A DNA stretch of 36,802 nucleotides, from positions 1-36,802 of the forward strand of contig CAYFRM010000057.1 of the NCBI GenBank assembly GCA_964345635.1, written 5' to 3'. Below are positions 29,911-36,802 of the stretch, piece by piece. This DNA comes from WVXT01 sp964345635 (GTDB lineage: Bacteria; UBA6262; WVXT01). The position numbers were made by a program, and so were the translations under genes. The stretch's first letter is position 1. The number at the start of each line of letters is the position of its first letter. The notes beneath the pieces are model-generated. The model was not told the origin of the DNA, made no database searches, and saw nothing but the letters and a program-made list of their open reading frames with translations.

Positions 29911-31389
29911 TCAAGCATTATAAAGTATTTCTTTCCCGATTGCAAGCAACTTTTCCGTCTTTCCCGGCTCGGCCGTTTCCGCATAGACTCTCAGAACAGG
30001 CTCTGTGCCGGAAGGTCTGAGGAGCAACCAGCTATCATCTTCCAATATGAACTCAATTCCATCGTAAGTTTTTATCTCTTTCACGGGAATATCCAGAAGT
30101 CTCTTCGGGGCCTTTTTATGCAGTTTCTGGACAAATTCTTTTTTCTCCAAACCTTCCCACCTGGTATTCCCTAAATCAAAATCGACCCTCTTGTAGAACG
30201 ATTTTCCAAACTCCTGTTGCATCTCTTTCAATAAATGTGATAGTTTCTTCTTTGTCTTTGCCAGCATCTCCACAAAAAATAGCGACGACAATAACCCATC
30301 CCTCTCCGGGATATACCCCTGGTATCCGTAGCCACCGCTTTCTTCTCCGCCAATAAAGATATTTTCTTTTAACATCAAATCGGCTACATTCTTGAAACCG
30401 ACGGGAACTTCCTGAAATTCCAGACCGTACTTTCTGGCAATCCTCTCGCCTAAATAACCCAGAGAGATAGTCTGAACAACCTTGCCTTTCTCTCCTTTTT
30501 CCCTCACCATATAGAGAAGTAGCAGGGGAAAGACCTGGTGGGGGGTAAGATAGTTTCCTTGATCGTCAACCACTCCAATCCTGTCCGCATCGCCGTCGGT
30601 CGCCAGGCCAATGTCCGCGTTCGTCTTTTTTACCTTATCTTTCAATTCTTCCAAATATTCGCTTATCGGCTCCGGGTTCAATCCTCCAAAGAGTGGATCG
30701 CGGCGAGTATGGAGAGTGACCACGTTACAATTTGTATCTTTAAGCATCTCCTTCATATAGTCACTTCCCACGCCGTACATAGAATCAGCTATAATTTTCA
30801 AGCCGGCATCTTTAATAAGAGCAAGGTCGATAAAAGATTTCAGTCCGGCAAGATAAGAAGGAACCAAATCTTCTTCAGTTATCAATTCACGATTAATGGA
30901 ACCAGAAACCTTGCTGCGATAAAGATTCTTCTCAATCTTTCTCGTAATCTCTTCAGTAGCCGACCCTCCGTAGGGAGCCTTAAATTTAATACCGCAAAAC
31001 TGCGGAGGATTGTGCGAGGCAGTAACCATTACACCGCCATCCCATTTTCTCTGTACAATGGCAAAGGAGAGGCAAGGAGAAGGAACAGACTTATCGCTGA
31101 GAATCACTTTGATTCCATTTGCGGATAGTACCTCGGCAATCAGCGAAGCGTATTTCTCGGCAAGAAAGCGATTATCGTACCCCACAACCACCTTTTGTTG
31201 CTTGTCGCCCGTTGTTTTTTCTTTATTGTAATGTAGCCCTTTATGGGCGTAATTTTCACGGGGACAAGCCCCTACACTACCAGTTATGTAATCTGCTATC
31301 GCCTGGGCGACGATTCTCACGTTGTCAAAGGTGAAATCGTCGGCAATAATTCCTCTCCATCCATCTGTGCCAAATCTAATTCTCACCAT
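29911..31389 (-). CDS. phosphomannomutase/phosphoglucomutase with repeat-derived insertion
   Basis: Alpha-D-phosphohexomutase that interconverts hexose-6-phosphate and hexose-1-phosphate for nucleotide-sugar synthesis. The 492 residues carry the full motif set: N-terminal RFGTDGWRGIIADDF, phosphoserine Ser125 in TASHNPP, metal-binding DGDADR (Asp265, 267, 269), sugar-binding GGEESGGYG (347-355) and phosphate-binding RPSGTEP. The product is about 25 residues longer than usual because a palindromic repeat lies in frame near residues 37-53 (SVGACPRENYAHKGLHY), between the first helix and VVVGYDNR. All motifs are intact, so the enzyme is probably active. With the adjacent manC it would feed GDP-mannose synthesis. 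Confidence 0.92.
   Translation of the reverse strand: MVRIRFGTDGWRGIIADDFTFDNVRIVAQAIADYITGSVGACPRENYAHKGLHYNKEKTTGDKQQKVVVGYDNRFLAEKYASLIAEVLSANGIKVILSDKSVPSPCLSFAIVQRKWDGGVMVTASHNPPQFCGIKFKAPYGGSATEEITRKIEKNLYRSKVSGSINRELITEEDLVPSYLAGLKSFIDLALIKDAGLKIIADSMYGVGSDYMKEMLKDTNCNVVTLHTRRDPLFGGLNPEPISEYLEELKDKVKKTNADIGLATDGDADRIGVVDDQGNYLTPHQVFPLLLLYMVREKGEKGKVVQTISLGYLGERIARKYGLEFQEVPVGFKNVADLMLKENIFIGGEESGGYGYQGYIPERDGLLSSLFFVEMLAKTKKKLSHLLKEMQQEFGKSFYKRVDFDLGNTRWEGLEKKEFVQKLHKKAPKRLLDIPVKEIKTYDGIEFILEDDSWLLLRPSGTEPVLRVYAETAEPGKTEKLLAIGKEILYNA
31231..31280. repeat. palindromic repeat inserted in frame in the phosphohexomutase gene
   Basis: Two small inverted repeats (AGCCCTTTATGGGC and GGGGACAAGCCCC) lie side by side. 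The 23 bases at 31258-31280 are identical, in inverse orientation, to 7768-7790 between two acyl-CoA synthetase genes. Protein family alignment suggests that these codons are not part of the ancestral gene. Confidence 0.78.
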
Positions 31390-31401
31390 ATGCCCACTTT
31401 G

Positions 31402-31428
31402 CGGGTTCCGATAAATCGTACCCCTACA
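31402..31428. repeat. family D palindromic repeat overlapping the manC stop codon
   Basis: GGGTTCCGATAAATCGTACC with CCTACA is a diverged inverse copy of 26101-26127. Its TGTAGGGG end supplies the TAG stop of manC at 31424-31426. Confidence 0.7.
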
Positions 31429-32464
31429 TATACTTCCTTAATTTTGGGTCTTTTCTTAACTTCTCCACTAATTTCTTAACCTGCTGACCCTTTCCTTTGG
31501 GAAAGACCAGAGTGACATCACCTGTAGAGACAATAATAAGGTCCGATACGCCAATTGTGGATAATAGACCTTTTTTGTTTACCACTGTGCAGTTTTGAGT
31601 GTCCATCAACAAAACTCTGCCCGTAATAGCGTTTTTCTTTGTGTCGCGAAAAAGAAACTCCTCCAGCGACTCCCAGGAACCCAGGTCTTCCCAGCAAAAA
31701 TCGGCAGGGATAACGAGACTATTTCTTGCTTTTTCCATTATCCCGTAATCAATAGAGATACTGGGTAATTTGGGATACAATCTGTTTATGTTCTTTGAAG
31801 AAATCCTTTGCAATCCCCTGTACAAGGAGGGCATGTACTTACTCATTGCCTCCAGTACTACCGATTTCTTCCATACAAACATTCCGCTATTCCAGGAAAA
31901 TCTGCCGCTCTTGAGAAACCTTTCGGCTTTCTTCTTATCCGGCTTCTCCACAAATCTTTTGACCTTGAACACCTGTCGCTTCTCTCTTTTCCCTGCCTCT
32001 ATGTATCCATAGCCGGTTGCCGGGTATGTCGGTTTAATGCCAATAGTAATTAGATTTTCCGTTTCCCGGGCAAGAGAAACTGCTCTTTTCAAAGTATCCA
32101 GGAATTTCCCGCGAGGTTTAATTATATGGTCTGCTGGCAAAACGACCATAACCGCATCTTCCTTAATCATTTTCGTTGCCAGGCCAATACAGGGAGCAGT
32201 ATTCCTGCCCACTGGTTCAGAGATTATGTTCCTCCCGGGAACCTGTGGAAGCTGGCGCACAATGGCCCTCGCCAGGGAACGCCGGGTTACCACAAGAATG
32301 TCTCGGGGAGGAATAAGAGGCTGGATTCTCTCCACAGTCTCTCGCAGGAGACTTTTCTTTCCGGTTAGCGAAAGGAGCTGTTTGGGAAATTTCTCTCTAC
32401 TTAAAGGCCAGAACCTCTCCCCCTTGCCTCCCGCCATAACCACAGCTTTAACTACCATTTTCAT
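31424..32464 (-). CDS. manC: mannose-1-phosphate guanylyltransferase
   Basis: Forms GDP-mannose from mannose-1-phosphate and GTP for polysaccharide synthesis. The 346 residues have the short, monofunctional form without the isomerase domain. The nucleotide-binding VVMAGGKGERFWPLSREKFP with KQ follows the start, then SEPVGRNTAPCIGLA, VVLPADHII, TGYGYIEAG, FVEKPD and FSWNSGMFVWK, all typical of type II GDP-mannose pyrophosphorylases. It ends in a basic DPKLRKYM with a TAG supplied by a repeat. The phosphohexomutase gene follows after 34 bases and the epimerase gene lies 17 bases upstream. Confidence 0.93.
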   Translation of the reverse strand: MKMVVKAVVMAGGKGERFWPLSREKFPKQLLSLTGKKSLLRETVERIQPLIPPRDILVVTRRSLARAIVRQLPQVPGRNIISEPVGRNTAPCIGLATKMIKEDAVMVVLPADHIIKPRGKFLDTLKRAVSLARETENLITIGIKPTYPATGYGYIEAGKREKRQVFKVKRFVEKPDKKKAERFLKSGRFSWNSGMFVWKKSVVLEAMSKYMPSLYRGLQRISSKNINRLYPKLPSISIDYGIMEKARNSLVIPADFCWEDLGSWESLEEFLFRDTKKNAITGRVLLMDTQNCTVVNKKGLLSTIGVSDLIIVSTGDVTLVFPKGKGQQVKKLVEKLRKDPKLRKYM

Positions 32465-32481
32465 GCCATTCGCCCCTAAAT

Positions 32482-33396
32482 CTACTGTTTCCTGAAAAAG
32501 TCTATTGTTTTTTTCAATCCTTCTCTAAGATTTACCTCTGCCTTCCAGCCGAGCTTTTTTTCCGCCTTCCCCACGTCAAGAGAACTCCCCATCAACTCTC
32601 CCGGCCGGCCAGGCTTATACGCCGCCTCTTTAGAATACTGGGTCAGTTCCCTCATTTCTGAAAATAACCGATTCACCGACGTCGATTTACCTGTCCCGAT
32701 ATTAAATATCTCGTTATCGCCATTTTCCAGACACAAAATATTTGCCTTCATTACATCTCCTACGTAGACGTAATCGCGCACTTGCTCTCCGTCGCCAAAA
32801 ATATCGACCTCTTTGTTATTGAGCATCTTCCCGGAAAAGATTGCTACAACCCCGGCCTCGCCATAGGGGTCCTGCCGGGGACCGTAAACGTTTCCATAGC
32901 GAAGTGTAGTATATTTCAAACCATAGATTTTTTCGTAACTAGACAGGTAACACTCCACGGCATACTTGTTTACGCCATAAGGAGAAATAGGAGAGGTAGG
33001 AGAGTCTTCATCGGGAAGGATGTTGCCACATTCGCCGTAAATTACGCCACCACTGGAAGCAAAGATTATCTTCTGAATTTTGTACTTCCGACAATTCTCT
33101 AATATATTGAGTGAACCTTCTATATTAACCCGGGCATCAAAGGCAGGGTCGGCTATCGATTTTCTCACATCAACCTGGGCCGCATGATGATTAACAATAT
33201 CGATTCCTTTTTCAAAAACCTCTTCCAGTGCCTCATCGCAAATGTCCAATTTATAAAACTTTGCTTTTTTATTTAGATTCTCTTTCTTCCCGGACGATAA
33301 ATCATCTACAACAATGACTTCATGCCCTTTTTCGATATAAGCATCAACAACATTAGACCCAATGAACCCTGCCCCTCCCGTCACCAATATTTTCAT
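32482..33396 (-). CDS. NAD-dependent nucleotide-sugar epimerase/dehydratase
   Basis: 304-residue extended short-chain dehydrogenase. N-terminal NAD motif GGAGFIGSNVVDAYIEKGHE (7-26), VVDDLSSGK, NHHAAQVDVRKS (about 89-100), catalytic SSGGVIYG with YGVNK (Tyr and Lys) near 145, and LRYGNVYGPRQDPYGEAGVV. This pattern is closest to GalE/WbpP-like UDP-sugar 4-epimerases. No membrane segment. It acts in nucleotide-sugar supply for the polysaccharide operon; the actual sugar is unknown. Confidence 0.88.
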   Translation of the reverse strand: MKILVTGGAGFIGSNVVDAYIEKGHEVIVVDDLSSGKKENLNKKAKFYKLDICDEALEEVFEKGIDIVNHHAAQVDVRKSIADPAFDARVNIEGSLNILENCRKYKIQKIIFASSGGVIYGECGNILPDEDSPTSPISPYGVNKYAVECYLSSYEKIYGLKYTTLRYGNVYGPRQDPYGEAGVVAIFSGKMLNNKEVDIFGDGEQVRDYVYVGDVMKANILCLENGDNEIFNIGTGKSTSVNRLFSEMRELTQYSKEAAYKPGRPGELMGSSLDVGKAEKKLGWKAEVNLREGLKKTIDFFRKQ

Positions 33397-33408
33397 AAAT
33401 TCAATCCC

Positions 33409-34644
33409 TTATCGTATGGCGTTTTTCGCTTCTACTATCCTGGGAATAACCATTACCATACCAAGAAGGAAATAGAAAAGCATAACTACTTCCGAATCTC
33501 CGAAGTTATACTGACTCAATCCGGCAATTAGAAAAGCTGTCAACGACCCCAGAAATCCCCAGGCGATACCCTTAAAATATCCATCCCCCAATTCTTTGAA
33601 AATGTGAAACCCGACCTTATAAATAGTTACTAAAAGCCAGATAAATATACCTAACCCCAAAAGTCCACTATCTATAGCCACATCTACGAAATTGTTGTGG
33701 GCATGAGAGACCAACTGACGTCCCTCAGCTGGCTTGTATCTTGGATAGACTAATCTAAAACCTTCCCAACCCAGCCCTGTAATCGGATAATCTCTTATTA
33801 TTTTCAGACTACCTTCCCAAAAATATATCCTGTCTCCAACAGGGCGCTTAGACTTGAAAGTCTCCAATACTCTTCGAGTAAACCTGGAGGAGGGGAGGAA
33901 AACAAGGAACATAGAACCAACTATAATTCCAGCTATAACAACAAGGAGCAATTTTCTACTTCTCAAAATAGCCATGAAAATCGTTCCCACGATCAGACCA
34001 AGCCAGACACCCCTCGCATAGGAAAAGATTATTGCAATCAGGATAATCAAACTTGACAACTGTAACCAACGCTTTTCCCCTCTAGTATTACCATAAAAAG
34101 ACAGGCCAAATACGATTGGTAAGACTAATAATATATAGTTTCCGAAAGTCTGCGGAGAATTAAAGAAACCCGGACTTCTGGCAAAAGATTTTCGGAGATA
34201 TGTAACATTACCAAAAAAATCGATTCTGGTAAAATGCTGGAAAATCCCGTAGGCTCCGGCAATTGTAGCAATCAAAATAAGGATTCGGGCTAATCTCTTA
34301 AACTGAGTGTCATCCTTGACATTATTCACAAATAGAAAGAAGATGGACATCCAACCAAGAGTGGCATAACCCTTTAGGTTATGTTTAAAATCGACTCCCG
34401 TAATTACTCCTATGGCTGCAGCAATCAGAAAGGCAACAATCGGTATATTAACAGGATTTCTCGCGAGGTGAAATTTTTTCATCAAGAACATCCTGATTAG
34501 CCAGAACAGAAGAGCAAAAGATACGGCAGCCTGGGCTCCGGTAATCGAAATCGGTGACCAGAAGACAAACAGGATAAGAAACGCCCCAATTAACCAGTCA
34601 CAATATTTCACCAGCTTATCCTTTGGGAATTTGAAATTCGTCAT
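33409..34644 (-). CDS. O-antigen ligase/polymerase family membrane protein
   Basis: 411 residues, largely hydrophobic with about ten to eleven helices and a large periplasmic loop near 250-320. The loop holds GDRIYFWEGSLKIIRDYPIT, then GLGWEGFRLVYPRYKP and SHAHNNFVDVAIDSGLLGLG, the Wzy_C/WaaL pattern with the conserved His. Such proteins join polysaccharide to lipid A-core (WaaL) or polymerise repeat units (Wzy); sequence alone does not decide. AT-rich relative to the housekeeping genes. It lies 4 bases after the sugar-phosphate transferase gene. Confidence 0.85.
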   Translation of the reverse strand: MTNFKFPKDKLVKYCDWLIGAFLILFVFWSPISITGAQAAVSFALLFWLIRMFLMKKFHLARNPVNIPIVAFLIAAAIGVITGVDFKHNLKGYATLGWMSIFFLFVNNVKDDTQFKRLARILILIATIAGAYGIFQHFTRIDFFGNVTYLRKSFARSPGFFNSPQTFGNYILLVLPIVFGLSFYGNTRGEKRWLQLSSLIILIAIIFSYARGVWLGLIVGTIFMAILRSRKLLLVVIAGIIVGSMFLVFLPSSRFTRRVLETFKSKRPVGDRIYFWEGSLKIIRDYPITGLGWEGFRLVYPRYKPAEGRQLVSHAHNNFVDVAIDSGLLGLGIFIWLLVTIYKVGFHIFKELGDGYFKGIAWGFLGSLTAFLIAGLSQYNFGDSEVVMLFYFLLGMVMVIPRIVEAKNAIR

Positions 34645-34648
34645 TTTT

Positions 34649-36007
34649 TTATCTTGCGCCTTTTCTTCGAAGAATCACCCCAATCGTTCTCATAATAATC
34701 TCCACGTCCAGAAATAGGGAATGATTTCTAACATAAAGCAAATCGTATCTCAGTTTACTTCTGGCAGAAATATCATAAGTAGAATGGACCTGTGCCAACC
34801 CTGTTACCCCGGGTCTGACCTGTAACCTCTGCACGTAACCGGGAATTTGTTTCTTGAAACGCTCAACAAAGAACGGTCTTTCCGGACGAGGCCCCACAAG
34901 GCTCATATCTCCTTTAAGTACATTTATTAATTGTGGAATTTCATCCAGCCGGGTCTTCCTTAATATCCTTCCCAGTTTAGTTATTCGCTTATCATCACTC
35001 CTCGCCATTACAGGCCCCGTATCTTTCTCAGCGTCTTTTGCCATAGAACGAAATTTGTACAGGGAAAATATTCTCCCATCCTTACCCACCCTTTCTTGCT
35101 CAAACAGCACAGGGCCCCTTGATTCCATCTTTATCAAAATTATTGTCAGTAGAATCAAAGGTAAGAACAACAGGAGAGCCACCGCGGATACCAGAATGTC
35201 GATAAGCCTTTTAATTACCGCATTAGCCCCGTATATGGGAGGAGCCATCACTTCCACTAAAGGAAGCCCATTAACATCCTCTCCGTCTGTTTCGCTCAAA
35301 AACATCTCATAAAGCTCGGGTACAATCTTGAATCTTACTCCCATTCCTTGACATTGTGAAATAACATCAATCATCTCCCTGCGCGATTCGGGAGGGAATG
35401 ATACAATTACTTCGTCTATCTTGTTTGCCGTCACAATCCGTCTAATGCTCCTGACAGACTTGAAATGTTTGACTCCCGGCTCTGGATTTCTTTCTTCTTC
35501 ACTAATTACACCGATAAGCTTATAACCCAGTCTTGGCTGTTTTATTATATCCTGTAAGATTGACTCAGCCCCTTCTCCCCTCCCCACAACCAGGACTCTT
35601 CTGGGAGCAACTTTTCTAAATCGGATAATAATTATTCTCCATCCACTAATCAATAAAAGGTTAACCACCCAGGAAATCATAAGAACTGTGGTAGGGAGCT
35701 TGCCTACTTCTCTCCTTGCTGCGTAAACAGCCACGAAAAGTAACAAAGTGCCTAAAGTTACTCCATTAATTGTATTATCCAGAATATTCACCATCGTATA
35801 ACTTTTCCGCCGATCATACAGCCCGGAGATATAAAAAGCTCCAAGCATAATAATAGTAACAAAAACCCATAAGCTCTGATAGGCAGCAAAATTACTTGCC
35901 GGAGTCCTTCCCCCAAATCTAATCAAAAAAGCCAGGATTATCCCACCATTAATCAGAGCTGCGTCCAGCAAAGTTCCAATCAGTAACCTTATCCTCTCCC
36001 AACCCAT
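34649..36007 (-). CDS. undecaprenyl-phosphate sugar-1-phosphate transferase (WcaJ/WbaP-type)
   Basis: Starts polysaccharide repeat units by moving a sugar-1-phosphate onto undecaprenyl phosphate at the inner membrane. The 452 residues have the polytopic architecture: four N-terminal helices (about 10-120), a Rossmann-like CoA_binding_3 domain (about 130-240), then the catalytic bacterial sugar transferase domain from KRLIDILVSAVALLLFLP. This is followed by PVLFEQERVGKDG, FSLYKFRSM, TRLDEIPQLINVLKGDMSLV with GPRP and VRPGVTGLAQV, all family hallmarks. The substrate sugar is undetermined. Confidence 0.93.
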   Translation of the reverse strand: MGWERIRLLIGTLLDAALINGGIILAFLIRFGGRTPASNFAAYQSLWVFVTIIMLGAFYISGLYDRRKSYTMVNILDNTINGVTLGTLLLFVAVYAARREVGKLPTTVLMISWVVNLLLISGWRIIIIRFRKVAPRRVLVVGRGEGAESILQDIIKQPRLGYKLIGVISEEERNPEPGVKHFKSVRSIRRIVTANKIDEVIVSFPPESRREMIDVISQCQGMGVRFKIVPELYEMFLSETDGEDVNGLPLVEVMAPPIYGANAVIKRLIDILVSAVALLLFLPLILLTIILIKMESRGPVLFEQERVGKDGRIFSLYKFRSMAKDAEKDTGPVMARSDDKRITKLGRILRKTRLDEIPQLINVLKGDMSLVGPRPERPFFVERFKKQIPGYVQRLQVRPGVTGLAQVHSTYDISARSKLRYDLLYVRNHSLFLDVEIIMRTIGVILRRKGAR

Positions 36008-36063
36008 CTTCCTTGACTCCTGTCTTCATATCGCTTTCTTGCTTATACTTATTACTAACTAAT

Positions 36064-36708
36064 TCATCTTTTCTCTAAAATAAAAAAACGATGATAAGAA
36101 CTTAATACTGGCGTTACCTCTTTCAGTATCTTAAATTTTTTCCTGAGCAATCCCCTAATTTTTCCAATTGGATACTTCCACCTTCCAATCTCCCAATAGT
36201 GTTGCCCTCTAGACTGAATCTTTACAAAAAGCAGTGGTACTCTAAAAAATAAATTTATAAAAGGTCTTTTGAGAATTTTGGCAATTCTCGGAAATCTAAA
36301 TACCAGTTCAAACGCAGCACGAGAGCAAGCCACAGAAACAATTATATATTTTTTCGTAACTCTATGCAATTCTCTTAAAGCGCTATCAACTTCCCCCCAG
36401 GGTAAATGTTCCAAAATTTCACAAGCCATCACTGCATCATAAGAACTATCTTTAAATGGAAGTTTTGCTATATCTGCTACATAATCCGGTTTCAATTCTT
36501 TGTCCAGGTCACAAGTGGTTACATTAAATCCATGTTGTCTTAGGTAATTTGATACAGTTTTATTGCCAACGCCAACCTCTAAAATTCTCTCAGGATTTAA
36601 ATTCTTCGTCAAGTCTATTTGATAAAAGTAGGAAATAAATCTGGGAAGGTTATCGTATTTCCGATAGTAGTGTTCTTTTTCGACTTGAATGTCAATTTTT
36701 CTTGTCAT
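36064..36708 (-). CDS. class I SAM-dependent methyltransferase
   Basis: 214 residues with the Methyltransf_11 Rossmann pattern: motif I ILEVGVGNKTVSNYL (about 41-55), motif II acid in TTCDLDKEL, motif III IAKLPFKDSSYDAVMACEIL with EHLPW (about 78-103), then RVTKKYIIVSV. The product is basic and has no clear membrane helix, though the segment around 145-160 is hydrophobic. Location at the head of the polysaccharide genes suggests modification of a glycan or its carrier. It is AT-rich. Its cofactor would come from metK at the far end of the same gene run. Confidence 0.82.
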   Translation of the reverse strand: MTRKIDIQVEKEHYYRKYDNLPRFISYFYQIDLTKNLNPERILEVGVGNKTVSNYLRQHGFNVTTCDLDKELKPDYVADIAKLPFKDSSYDAVMACEILEHLPWGEVDSALRELHRVTKKYIIVSVACSRAAFELVFRFPRIAKILKRPFINLFFRVPLLFVKIQSRGQHYWEIGRWKYPIGKIRGLLRKKFKILKEVTPVLSSYHRFFILEKR

Positions 36709-36738
36709 AATTTTTGCCCCTAAGCAAATACCATTAAT

Positions 36739-36801
36739 TTAGCCGGATGATGGGGGACGATGAATCTCATTTAACCTATCATAAATGGTTCTGATTCTCT
36801 C
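36739..36801 (-). CDS. C-terminal end of an upstream gene (runs off right edge)
   Basis: One minus-strand frame is open from the right edge to TAA at 36739-36741, giving ERIRTIYDRLNEIHRPPSSG. It ends 30 bases before the methyltransferase start and is in the same direction, as expected of an operon member. It is too short to identify, and chance opening is possible. Confidence 0.4.
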   Translation of the reverse strand, partial: ERIRTIYDRLNEIHRPPSSG

Positions 36802-36802
36802 T

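Noticed and set aside
29739..29984. Small minus-strand ORF between phosphohexomutase and nucleotidyltransferase genes
   Set aside because: Made mostly of palindromic repeats and overlaps the end of the mutase gene in another frame.

Overview
The window looks like chromosomal DNA of a Gram-negative (diderm) bacterium, probably from an uncultured or poorly sampled phylum. The evidence is LptF/LptG permeases, O-antigen-type polysaccharide genes and several outer-membrane beta-barrels, together with many short palindromic intergenic repeats of the kind common in candidate-phylum genomes. A SprA/Sov-like type IX secretion translocon and a PorV-like protein point towards the FCB superphylum or a lineage that shares its secretion system. 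I cannot name the organism from sequence alone. Nearly all genes are on the minus strand; only lptF and lptG are on plus.

Layout, left to right. (1) 1-883: a truncated 7TM-type histidine kinase, tRNA-Gly(GCC) and tRNA-Leu(GAG), with repeats and a duplicated tRNA-Leu 3' end between the tRNAs. (2) 920-4478: gap-pgk-secG, with a clear promoter before gap, and comF. (3) 4641-14777: one apparent operon read right to left: PadR regulator, MMPL/RND lipid exporter, LolA-like periplasmic protein, DUF1302-like outer-membrane protein and three tandem paralogous acyl-CoA synthetases. It has a promoter plus perfect palindromic operator at the front and an intrinsic terminator at the end. (4) 14857-20207: a 1685-residue SprA/Sov-like translocon gene preceded by a consensus sigma-70 promoter, a c-di-GMP-I (GEMM) riboswitch and an intrinsic terminator. 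(5) 20356-22742: lptF and lptG, divergent from sprA. (6) 22745-26228: an S8 protease with a FlgD/T9SS-like C-terminal domain and a PorV/TraF-like barrel protein, with their own promoter. (7) 26248-36801: a long minus-strand run of surface-polysaccharide genes (methyltransferase, initiating sugar-phosphate transferase, O-antigen ligase/polymerase, epimerase, ManC, phosphohexomutase, second nucleotidyltransferase) that runs into metK and ahcY.

Functional reading. Regions 4-7 together describe cell-surface construction: LPS transport (LptFG), polysaccharide synthesis, a large outer-membrane translocon, a PorV-like partner and a candidate secreted protease. The riboswitch puts the translocon gene under second-messenger control at the RNA level, which I regard as the most interesting feature. 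Region 3 looks like a regulated envelope lipid/fatty-acid handling module joining acyl activation to an RND pump, a periplasmic lipid carrier and an outer-membrane barrel.

The intergenic spaces carry at least six families of short palindromic repeats. One copy lies in frame inside the phosphohexomutase gene, one extends the C-terminus of the MMPL gene, and two supply the stop codons of lptF and manC.
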